NCBI GenBank assembly: GCA_015680685.1
Contig: MNCI01026944.1
Coordinates: 134,703-198,702, forward strand
Origin: Gnetum montanum
Lineage: Eukaryota; Streptophyta; Gnetopsida; Gnetales; Gnetaceae
Reading direction: 5' to 3'
Length of the DNA stretch: 64,000 nt
Below are positions 1 to 8,784 of this stretch, in pieces; positions within the stretch are counted from its first letter, which is position 1; every line of letters starts with the position of its first letter. The notes beneath the pieces were generated by a model, which did no database searches, was not told the DNA's origin, and worked only from the letters and a program-made list of their open reading frames with translations. A program made the translations under genes and the position numbers.

Positions 1-180
1 GGAGATTAAGGCCTTGGGTAGCATGTGATACCAGTCTAAGGCCTTGCTAGTGAGTGACATGGAAAACATGTGCATGATGGCATGTGGCCAAGCTTGAAGG
101 AGTTGGAACTTAGATCAAAATGTGACCAAGTGTGCATTGGGGTCCCCTTCACCATTATACTTGGTGAATTGTGGTAGCTA
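1..180 (-). pseudogene. gag: Gag core fragment of element F
   Basis: Minus-strand translation with one frameshift gives YNGEGDPNAHLVTF, then ATCHHAH-like and LTSKALDWYHMLP-like segments. These match the gag cores of element 1 (7000-7110), element 2 (about 47080-46830) and element 3 (49790-49930). The Trp of ALDWY is intact here but is a stop in elements 1 and 2. The reading continues off the left edge. The fold corresponds to the plant Ty3/gypsy retrotransposon gag domain, whose role is capsid assembly. Confidence 0.7.
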
Positions 181-414
181 GACCCTAGTTGGGAGAGTTA
201 GAGGTGGTACCATAGGACTTATGGGATCATCCTGGTAGACATCCACCACCTTGATGGTGTTGGAAGAGGTAGCCTTGAGTCAGTTGATCTCCTCTATCAA
301 GATTTGGATTAGCTAGAATGCCTAATTCAAGCTTAAGGATGTGCCAACCAATTACCTTAGTTGGGCTTATGTTGGTTGTATAGCATAGGATCGAATTGTT
401 TGTTGTAGAGTTTG

Positions 415-600
415 CCAGTTAACATCGTAGCAGATGGGCATTGCTAGTTTAATGTCATAGCAAATGGACGTTGTTAGTTTAACATCATAGAAAATTGTTG
501 TTTCCAGTTTAACATTGTAACATATGATTGTTGTTAGTTTAATGTCGTAGAAAATGGGCATTGCTAGTTTAACGTCATGGCAAATAGGTTTAGTTGATGT
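415..600 (-). repeat. 33-bp in-frame tandem repeat in the gag linker of element F
   Basis: About six tandem units on the minus strand. Translation has an exact 11-residue period: ICHDVKLAMP, IFYDIKLTTI, ICYNVKLETT, IFYDVKLTTS, ICYDIKLAMP. The DNA core, ATGACGTTAAACTAGCA, is related to the 30-bp TTAAACTAGC repeats at 8430-8620 and 14430-14830. The block sits between the N-terminal gag ORF and the gag core. Element 1 has a different 30-bp repeat at that position. Confidence 0.75.
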
Positions 601-639
601 GTCAACTGAGGAATGGGTGTGGTGACTGAGGTGGATCAC

Positions 640-1115
640 ACATAAGTGGGTTGGATGGACATCACAGACACTAATGAGATAGGCGGGATGTAGGATTCTT
701 GAGTTGTCTAGCCCTAGGAGGTGGCTCTTGCATGAGCATAGGGTTGGGCAAATGCAGCAATCACTTGCAAGGAAGGTTAAATTATCATGGTCACCATCTC
801 AAAGAGGATGGGTTGTTCTAGGGAATAGTTGCTGGAAGATGGTGTAGGAGTGGCTCTCATGTTTGAAGTAGGCCTCAAACTCATCTTCCTCCTTCTATGA
901 GGCTTTCTCATAGGTTTTCCTTGCATCATGCTTGTTTGCACGGATGAGTTGGACCAATAACTAGTGGTAGGACTCCATGAGTGGGATTATGTCAAACAAG
1001 GAGGGGTTGTACTCTCGTCCATTCTGATGGACTCATTCATAGTCGTGTTTTACTTCCAAATCAAGGTAATCCACTAGTAGTCCTGCTTGGATTTTGGAAA
1101 AAACAAAATGGTATT
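640..1115 (-). pseudogene. N-terminal gag/leader ORF of element F
   Basis: Minus-strand reading with several stops: YHFVFSKIQAGLL, then VHQNGREYNPS, LLVQLIRANK and KEEDEFEAYF. The same protein occurs just downstream of the LTR in element 1 (YNFLCANIQEGLP, NGREFLPTPD, EEFESHSKGG) and element 3 (YNFICAKIQ, HRNRKKYIPSP, HDEFEDKP), and in element 2. This four-way conservation supports real coding. Position between the primer-binding site and the gag core suggests an N-terminal, matrix-like part of Gag or a separate ORF1. I do not recognise a named domain. Downstream, a Ser/Thr/Pro-rich linker leads into the 33-bp repeats. Confidence 0.65.
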
Positions 1116-1404
1116 GTCCATGGCTTAGTGCAGCATGCTTTGGATGGATCCTAATGTCAAATGTATTAGACACCAACATGTAAGGTTGATCTAGATTCAT
1201 ATTCACAGATCTGGTTGTGAGAGTTTTTGTTTGTAGAAAATGGCTAACTTTAAAAACTGCAGAAAAATGACTAAGTTTGATGGTATCAAAAAAATGTAAA
1301 AAAATGGCTGTGTAAAAATGCAGAAAAAATGGCTAAGTATGGAAATGTAGAAAAAGTGCCAAGTATGAAAATTGCTGAAAATGGCCAACTTTGGTGCTAC
1401 ACCA

Positions 1405-1600
1405 AAGCTTTCTATGCTAGATCTTATCACACTCGTGACGCTAGAGCTTGCTACACTCAATACACTGGAGCTTGTAATGCTCACTACGCTATAGCTTGTT
1501 ACACTTACTACTTTGGAGCTTGTCATGCTTGCTATGTTGTAGCTTGTTATGCTTACTACACTAGAGCTTGCTACACTCTGAGAACTTGTTATGCTCTCTA
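1405..1600. repeat. 24-bp minisatellite in the 5' leader of element F
   Basis: About eight units of a GCTTGCTACACTYACTACRCT-like sequence. On the plus strand it translates with an 8-residue period (ACYTQYTG, ACNAHYAI, ACYTYYFG, ACHACYVV, ACYAYYTR). The long plus-strand ORF here only reflects a repeat length divisible by three. It lies between the primer-binding site and the N-terminal gag ORF of element F. Confidence 0.8.
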
Positions 1601-1656
1601 AAACATCCAAATTTTTGACTAAGTGCTAATAAAAAAAATGTAGACAAAAATGGTGA

Positions 1657-1675
1657 GGCCCTCCTTTTAGTGCCA
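1657..1675 (-). other. Primer-binding-site motif of element F
   Basis: The minus strand reads TGGCACTAAAAGGAGGGCC, matching the motif just 3' of the LTR in element 1 (TAGCACTAGAAGGAGGGCC) and element 3 (TGGCGTTAGAAGGAGGGCC). It starts with TGG as primer sites do, to pair with tRNA CCA. The tRNA was not identified. Confidence 0.65.
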
Positions 1676-2380
1676 AATATTGTAGCATACAAAAACGTTA
1701 GTGGTTGGAATACCAAGAGGTCACCAAGCATACAGCCTAACCCCAAATCCATGAGAAGGTTATGCTAGAAAAAATAGAAATGGGGTGCCTTGAATGGTCT
1801 TGTCGATTAGATAGGGACGTACGTGGTGTTAAAAAAACCAGGTTTGAGAAGGGTTTGTACTACGTTACATGCGAACATCGGGTCTGGGTAAGCTAGAGTG
1901 TAGTAGGATGTCCCGACATGAGAATAGTAATATGAGCATGCAAATATGTATGAAAAAGTGAGAAAATGCAAGTGTTATGCTAAATTCCAAAGAAAAATGC
2001 GTACGAAATGCAATAGAACTTGAGAACAGTAGTGCAGCGCCCCAAAGAGGGACCGTAGCTAATTCACAAAGGGTCTCAAAAGGTACCTAGTGTATAATAG
2101 GTGTAGTGGAAGCACAATCATAGCCTCAATGGTGTTAGGCTATGAATTCTAGTGCTCACTATGTTGAACTGTGCCTACCAAGTTGGTAGCCATAGTGTAT
2201 CATGCAATGTTCTATCAGGCTGCAATAGCTATGCTTCTCTTCTGGTGTAGTGTGCTCTGGGTCTTGTTCACCCATGGTGCTAAGTGCCAAAATGCCAAAT
2301 AGAAGTGCTAACTATCTTACTGGTGAAAAATAGAAGCCAACCCCCCCCCCCTCCCCCACCAAAACGCTAGGGCCCAAGGA

Positions 2381-2388
2381 TACTTATA
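2381..2388 (-). promoter_or_regulatory. TATA box of element F LTR
   Basis: TATAAGTA on the minus strand, in the context CCTATAAGTATCC, about 690 bp from the LTR 3' end. The element 1 LTRs carry TATAAATA about 680 bp from theirs. It should mark the U3/R boundary region. Confidence 0.5.
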
Positions 2389-2509
2389 GGGCTAGGGTTA
2401 GCCCAAAATACAAATTAGGTGCCATGTGGTAGTGTGATGGGTGGAACCACACTATTTTCTATGCTCATCCCATGTTACACATAGGACATGGGATGTTGTC
2501 TTCATAACT

Positions 2510-3050
2510 AGATAGGTGTGCTATGTTGTGCTATGCTACATAGCTTAACATGTGTGCTACCCTATGCTACGCTGCACAACTTGACATGTGCTATGCTACA
2601 TAGCTTGATAGGTGTGCTAAATTTTGCTATGCTACATAACTTGATAGGTGTGCTATACTATGAAACTTGATAGGTGGACTATGCTACACTATGCTTCATA
2701 GCTTAACATATGTGCTACATTGTGCTACATTGCACAACTTGATATGTGTGTTATGCTATGCTACACTACATAGCTTGATGTGTGTGCTACACTACGCTAT
2801 GCTGCACAACTTGATAGGTGTGCTATGTTGTGCTACACTACACAGCTTGATAGGTGTGCTACACTATGCTATTCTATGCAGCATGACAGGTGTGCTACGT
2901 TGTGCTATGCTACACAGCTTGATAGGTGTGCTATGTTGTGCATCTTGACAAGTGTGCTACGCTATGCTACACTACACAACTTGATAGGTGTGCTATGCTG
3001 CATAGCTTGTCATGTGCACTACGCTACATAGCTTGACACAAAAATCTACA
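2510..3050. repeat. 36-bp minisatellite in the LTR of element F
   Basis: About 14 imperfect units of GATAGGTGTGCTATGCTRTG followed by CTACACTACATAGCTT. Plus-strand translation has a 12-residue period (QLDRCAMLCYTT, QLDRCATLCYSM, QHDRCATLCYAT), which explains the overlapping ORFs. It lies in U3, upstream of the TATA box. The GCTACACTATGCA core also occurs as scattered single units in the element 1 LTRs. Confidence 0.8.
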
Positions 3051-3210
3051 GAAAGTGTCATCATTCTAGCACTTAGAAATTTTTTTCAAATCTAGTGGTT
3101 GGAGTTGACTACACTCAACACTTGGACAAATATGGGCAAAGTGCCACCATTTTGACACTTAGCCAAATTTATAGTCAAGATGCCAAGACTCAAAATTTTA
3201 TGGTGTTTCA

Positions 3211-5179
3211 GCTATGTAGCATAGATAACATAGCACCCTAGAAGTCCTAATGTTTGCAAAATTTTTCTGAAGTCTGCCTACTACTCTCCTCAACATAGCT
3301 AGCGTAGCACATGTTTCCAAGGCTAGTTTGCATAAATGTAAAGTCATAAGCAGTTAGAATGGCACTAAGGATGGACTAAATAGTTTAGCAAATTTTCTAT
3401 CCATTGGGATGTCAAGCTTGCTATGCTTTTTAGCTTGCCCATCTTGACACATGTTCTAGTTGTTAGTCCACCCAAGTGCTAGGCTAGGAGGTGTCAAAAA
3501 TGTTTAGGATGGGAGAAATAGTTTGGCAAATTTTCTATCTTTGGGCCCATTATGCTCTACTACGCTACATAGCATAGACAGCGTAGCACCAGTTTCAAGA
3601 CTCAAATTTCTGTAAGTGTTCAATCAAACATGGAAGGTGCATTTAGCAATTCTTTGACCTTCGAGGCTACCTGTCCTACTTCATCCTCAAAGTGTGATTA
3701 GCATCCAATGGAAAAACATTACAAGTTTGATCAAAATTCATCCAAAATTTTGTGTTACACTTTGCTACATTGCATAGTGTAGACACCATTGCAAAGGTGC
3801 CAAGGTTAAAAATTTTCCAAGTGTGAGACAAGGAGGTATCAGGCTATTTTGACATGGAAGATGCATTTTCTAATTTTTGAAACTGCTTTCCTTGCTAAAT
3901 CCTAGAGTGATGTTTTCAATTTTGATAAAACTCACTGGAAAATGTGTGTTACACTCTGCTACACTATGCAGTGTAGATAGCATGGCAAGCCAAAACTACA
4001 AAATTTTTCTAAGTGTTCACACTATGTTTCATATGTTGGATAGCATAGATAGCATAACACTTGGAAAAATCCTTTGAATGCCTTCAAAAAACTCTTAGAA
4101 GTGAGCATCGACCTTCATTTCAACTCTAGAATCTCTTCAATAGCTAAGATTAGTAGTTTGCTTCCTTTTTGCATCCCTTGTTAACCCCCAAAGTTGTCCC
4201 TACACTTGACCCTACTTGGAAGAGCGGGAAAGACATAGTCTTGGAGCATAGGCTCCAAGTTGAATTTGTTTTTAGCATTTTTTTAGGTACATGGTAGTCC
4301 TTCAGACTTTGACACATGCATTTTGGGCAATATGGTCATAGTTTGGCAAATTTTCAATCCCTATTCTTGTCCTGTAGTATGTAGCACCATTGTGCTTAAC
4401 ACTTTAAGCATAGCACATTAGCATGGCATAGTCACATTTGTGCTATATGGGACCCAGGACACATGGTGTCCAATCCATGTCTCCCATTGATGTTAGCTCT
4501 ATAAATACCCCAATAATCAACATTTTAAGGGTTGGCTTTTGTAGTTGGCTTTGGTAGAAAATTGGCAAGTAAAAGGTTAATGAGTGACAAATCTCAGAAT
4601 TAGAGCACTCCAGATATTTTCCCACTCCCAAACTTGAGCATGAAACCTACACCCCACACCTGCACAGCATAACAACTATTAATCTAGTAAGCTTCAACTC
4701 CCTTACATCTGCCAGCACCACATCCACAATGTCCCAGTGACTATGACTAGACTACCTCGTTGCCCCACTATGCCTGTTTAATATTGCGTACTAGTTGTAC
4801 ACATCATTTAATTAAAATTCATGCTCCCCCAATCTTGGGATGGTGCATTTTCTCACCTAAACTCTCATTTCATTTTCCTATAGCATATATTTTAAATTGT
4901 TATTGCAGTTGTTTATTTCTATTATTGATATGCATTAAGATGCTCACATTGATACACTCTCACTATTATACATGTTATGCTCCTACTTTTTCTAACTCCC
5001 ACACATGATACTCTAAAAAAAATACTAATTGCAAATGATTATTATACACCATGTAAGTCCCTATCTAATCAACCAGACTATTCAAGGTGCTCCATTTCCA
5101 TTTTCTCTAGCATAGCCCTCCCATGGACTTAGGGTTTGGCTATACGCTTGATGACCTCTAAGTGTTCTAGCCACTAACA
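3211..5179 (+). repeat. 5' LTR of element 1 (first ~90 bp displaced)
   Basis: Colinear with 16487-18445 throughout. Shared landmarks include AGCACCCTAGAAGTCCTAAT, CTCTATAAATACCCCAATAA and TTTTAAGGGTTGGC. It ends CTAGCCACTAACA at 5179, four bases before the primer-site motif. The short ORFs inside (3877-4077, 4443-4631, 4760-5008) are incidental. Confidence 0.85.
4500..4507 (+). promoter_or_regulatory. TATA box of element 1 5' LTR
   Basis: TATAAATA within CTCTATAAATACCCC, conserved exactly in the 3' LTR at 17767-17774. Transcription would start about 30 bp downstream. Confidence 0.65.
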
Positions 5180-5182
5180 TTT

Positions 5183-5201
5183 TAGCACTAGAAGGAGGGC
5201 C
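5183..5201 (+). other. Primer-binding-site motif of element 1
   Basis: TAGCACTAGAAGGAGGGCC directly follows the 5' LTR. The 3' LTR copy ends at the equivalent LTR base and is followed by unrelated DNA, as expected. The first bases look decayed from TGGCGC by C-to-T and G-to-A changes. Confidence 0.7.
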
Positions 5202-5639
5202 TTCCTATTCCTTCTATGTGCCATGGGTAGTCTTGCATGCTTTCTGCACCCCCATCACTAGCAATAGGCTAGTGTAAATGTAACACCCTTGTGGACTTGC
5301 TACAACAGTAGCAGAATCATAGGTTAGTGCAGGAGTTGTCTACATTTTGGTTGATGTAGATTGGTCCCAGTTCATAGTTCCACTAAAACCCTATAGGAAA
5401 AAAAGCCCAAAACTATGTACTGCATTAAGCTTTCTATGTTCTATGTAGCATGAAAACTATGTTAGCATGATAGTCCCACCTAGTGTAATTAGCATAATAG
5501 TATAAACTGCTAATTTTTTTTTAGCATTTTTAGACTTTGACATTTTGGCCTATTTTCTATGCAGCTTACCTATTTAAGCATTTCAGCTTAAAATTTACTA
5601 TATTTCACCATTTCTCACAAGTTTCTTTGTTGCTCGTGT

Positions 5640-6130
5640 CCTTTTTGATATAGTAAAAATGAACCCACCTAGCACCTTAGCTACCACCTTGAACTTGGAG
5701 ATAGCTCATCCTTTGCAACATGTGGTAGATCTTGAATGACTGCGTAGCCTAGCGTGACCACCACGGTAGTGTCTTTGACTACAACATCAATCACCTGAAC
5801 ACATGGCACATGATGAGGAGCGATATAACTTCTTATGTGCAAATATCCAAGAGGGCCTACCATTGAATCACCATGAAGTTAAAGAAAAGTGTAATTTTGA
5901 AATCATCCACTAGAATGGAAGGGAGTTCCTTCCTACTCCTGATGCCATTATACCACTCACTAAAATGTTCCAATGGCTTTTGAACCAACTTATGCAATTG
6001 AGTGGGTCAAAAGAACAAGACAGGACATCTCACTATCATGAGCCCCTCCAAGATGGCCAAGAGGAGTTTGAATCCCATTCCAAAGGTGGTGGCCTGATCT
6101 ACACCACAGCCTCACAATCCACTTCTCTAT
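5640..6130 (+). pseudogene. N-terminal gag/leader ORF of element 1
   Basis: Reading from ATG at 5659 gives MNPPSTLATTLNLEI, then, after stops, YNFLCANIQEGLP, CNFEIIH, NGREFLPTPDA, LLNQLMQLSG and EEFESHSKGG. The same order of motifs is found in elements F, 2 and 3. It lies about 470 bp after the primer site. Function is unknown; a matrix-like Gag N-terminus or an Ogre-type ORF1 are the obvious options. In-frame stops make this copy non-functional. Confidence 0.65.
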
Positions 6131-8190
6131 TCCTTTCACACTAGTCATAGTCCTCCACCTCTTTTGCAATGGCTATGATACTTCCACAACCCAAACCTTC
6201 CTTGGTGGTAGGTAACCATCAAATATCGTCAATGCAACAACATGTAGGCCTTTTTCCTCCTTTCCCTTTATGATTCCTTCACAATCCATTCAATTTTCAT
6301 AGCCAGCATCTATTATGCCTATGTTGTCATATGTACATACTATTCTACATCAGAATCGCAAATAAGCCCTATTTCCATTACCTCTTCTATGCCAATCCCA
6401 CTTCCAATAGTAGCTCCAACCTCAACTACATGGTGGACAGTGATGTCCTTTCCTATTGTCTAGTTGTCTCAAATGCCACAGTATATGTGGCCCCAAAAAT
6501 ATCAAGCTTCACATATGGTGCAACCAAGTATAGGGCTATGGATTGCTCCAGCAATGGGATAGGTAACCATTCCCATAGCACCATCAATGGTAGTTGCTTT
6601 GATAGCACCATCAATGGTAGTTGCTTTGGTAGCACCACCCATAGGGTTGTAAGCTACTCAGACGATGCCACCAATGGGAGCTACACTGACAGCACCCCCA
6701 ATGGGACTAGTAGCTATACCAATAGCACCATCAAGGATAGCTGCTCCAACAATACCACTAGAAATCCAACTAATGCAACATTTCATAACACCCCTTGGTC
6801 TAGAACAAGCCTTTCAGCCCATACAAATCATCACCGATGAAGTCAAGCATCTTAAAGCTACCAGCTCTTAAATAGTCCAAGTAATGGACTTTTATCATGA
6901 TGATCCTATTAGCCTCATCATTTCTCCACTCACATTGCTTCCTAGAGTACAACTTCCCTAACTTACAAAATACAATAGAGAGGATGATCCAAATGTCCAT
7001 CTAGTTACTTTTCAATCCAAGTCCTTATTACTACAACCATGGTTGCATGCGATTATTTGTGTCTTCATCATGTCCTTGACTAGCAAAGCTTTAGACTAGT
7101 ATCGTGCGCTTCCTTGAGCTTCTATTTCAATGCTGGAAGAATTGCTGAGTAGGTTTGTAACTTGCTTCAAGTACAACTTGAAGCTAGAAGTCACCTTAGA
7201 CCAACTCATGAATGTCAAACAAGAACCATTAGAATCCATTTAGAAATTCATATAATGTTGAAGTGCTACCTTAAATGAAATTCATGAGCCAATTGCTAAA
7301 GCCCATCTACTTACCATTTTCAAGGGTGTTGTGAGAGATTTTATTAAATCTAAGCTATATTATTTATAACCACACTCTCTTAGCTAGGCCTTTGCTCAAA
7401 CAAAGAGCATATAAGATGCAACTAAGGCTAGTAGAGACCTAGCTTACATAACTTACAAGAACATACATGCAAAGAAGGATAAAGAAAAGGGAAAAGACAC
7501 TACAACCACTGTGGCTATTATGGTGGGTGAAGCTAAAACCAACAACAACAAATAGGTGGCTAAGGCACCTAAGGCCATGACCACCACTAATAAAATATCA
7601 AGCTCTAGCAATGTAGGAACTAACCAAACTATAGCATCGACAACCATGGAAAAAACTTCATCGAGGCCAAATTCTGAGTGCAAAGATTGCTTGAAATATA
7701 CCCCATTGCTGATTAAGCCATCATAGCTCTTGTATCAATTGCTGAGTGCTAGGTTCATGCAACATAAGCAAATGTTAGAGGAGGCCCATAAACATCATGA
7801 GAGGTACTATGAGATCCTCCAAGACCCCTTTGTAGTTATGCCTAATGTGCCTCAAGTACCTAGAAATTTTAGGTTGGATTGATTCTGTAACTACCACTAG
7901 TTGTGTGGCCACGACATATATTATTACTTAGCACTAAAAGATGACATCCAATACATGATTGATTAGGGTAAACTAGTCCTTGATGAAAATAGTATTGTTC
8001 GACTAGAGAAGTAGTCCATGAATGTCTATAAAAACCCATTGAACACTAACAACACACGCTATACTATTAATGCTATTAGCATTGATGACAATTTAGAATC
8101 TACACATGAGCTATTTATGGTTCATGTGCCTTACTAGGATGCTAAAGATTCAGTGTCACCTAGGCCATAGGCCTCTTTTGTCATTAAGGT
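6130..8190 (+). pseudogene. gag: Gag of element 1 (linker, core, zinc knuckle)
   Basis: Capsid/nucleocapsid polyprotein of a Tat-lineage Ty3/gypsy element. The linker (about 6360-6830) is Pro/Met/Ala-rich (PPMGATLTAPPMG) and carries 30-bp repeats. The core (about 6890-7430) contains LTKYNREDDPNVHLVTF, LTSKALD-stop-YRALP, KYNLKLEVTLDQLMNVKQ and EIHEPIAKAHLL. A knuckle-like motif at about 7880-7975 reads FCNYH, then CGHD, then LALKDDIQYMID and GKLV. This resembles the Tat-type C-x-H/GH/LK-x-x-I pattern, with its last Cys changed. The tail STHELFMVHVPY and ASFVIKVF matches the pre-protease tail in elements 2 and 3, then coding stops. Many Trp codons have become TAG. Confidence 0.75.
6560..6770 (+). 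repeat. 30-bp repeat in gag linker of element 1
   Basis: Units of AGCACCATCAATGGTAGTTG occur at 6577 and 6607 and degrade to either side. In the gag frame they give IAPSMVVAL and VAPPIGL. This is at the same protein position as the 33-bp repeat of element F but has a different sequence. Confidence 0.6.
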
Positions 8191-8429
8191 ATTTTTATAG
8201 GGTTTAGGATTTAGGGTTCAAGGTTTAGGGGTTATTATTAAATCGTACAAGCTTAAAGTTGTATTTTTTAAAAGCTTGTCTAACTTGTGTTAGTGTGTCT
8301 AAGAAATATTGTGCACTGTTTGAGGGTTTGGTGGTTTTTTTTTTCTCTATATGCCCTAAAAGATTGATCTACTAATGAGGAGAAAACTTGGCTTTTAGTT
8401 GGATGGTAGAATGGCCTTAAACTATTGCA

Positions 8430-8620
8430 TGGCCCACCAAGGCCTAAAACTAGCAACCCACTTTTCATTGCAACTATAGCATGGTCCAAAATGTCCTTAA
8501 ACTAGCATGGCCCAAAATGGCCTTAAACTAGCTATGGCCCTAAATGGCCTTAAACTATAGTATGGCCCAAAATGGCCTTAAACTACAACATGGATTAAAA
8601 CGGCCTTCAACTTAAACTAC
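8430..8620. repeat. 30-bp minisatellite between gag and antisense gene (element 1)
   Basis: About six units of CATGGCCCAAAATGGCCTTAAACTAGC. It lies between the gag tail (8190) and the stop of the antisense gene (8785). Related units occupy the equivalent position in element 2 (44275-44365, opposite orientation) and element 3 (one unit, about 52575-52610). Confidence 0.75.
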
Positions 8621-8784
8621 AACTACATCAACAAAAACACCAAGCAAAGTAAATAAAACAGGCATCACACTTTTTATTAAGTTGTAAATGCATGCATAGT
8701 TCAAAATTATGTTCACATTCAAAGATACAATATTGTCCAAAAATGGGGTTACATTTTAGATATTTTAAAATATCAATGTATAGG

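Larger units (their letters stand above)
1..3210 (-). mobile_element. Element F: 5' end of a Tat-like LTR retrotransposon, truncated by window edge
   Basis: Read on the minus strand, this has the order expected of a retrotransposon 5' end: LTR (3210 to about 1696), primer-binding-site motif (1675-1657), a leader with minisatellite, an N-terminal gag ORF (about 1115-640), in-frame repeats (600-415) and the start of the gag core (about 180-1), which runs off the left edge. The LTR 3' end aligns closely with the LTR of element 1. The 5' end TGAAACACCA at 3210 abuts sequence equivalent to position about 93 of the element 1 LTR, so F is inferred to be inserted in that LTR. The other end lies outside the window, so no target-site duplication can be checked. 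Confidence 0.75.
1696..3210 (-). repeat. 5' LTR of element F
   Basis: Begins TGAAACACCA at 3210 on the minus strand, the same start as the element 1 3' LTR (16395) and the LTRs of elements 2 and 3. The 3' part (about 1850-1696) aligns with 5040-5179: CCCTATCTAATC, then GGTTAGGCTGTA against GGTTTGGCTATA, then CCAACCACTAACG against TAGCCACTAACA. About 20 extra bases separate the LTR end from the primer site. U3 contains a 36-bp minisatellite, followed by TATAAGTA at 2388-2381. Confidence 0.65.

Noticed and set aside
1329-1601. Plus-strand Cys/Tyr-rich ORF
   Set aside because: Open only because it spans a 24-bp tandem repeat; no homolog in the other elements.
2341-2361. Poly-C tract as a functional signal
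   Set aside because: Isolated homopolymer inside an LTR; not present in related LTRs.
2667-3031. Two overlapping Cys/Leu-rich ORFs
   Set aside because: Product of a 36-bp minisatellite, open in more than one frame.
5681-5863. Minus-strand ORF opposite the N-terminal gag
   Set aside because: Shadow of the plus-strand ORF, which is the frame conserved in the other elements.
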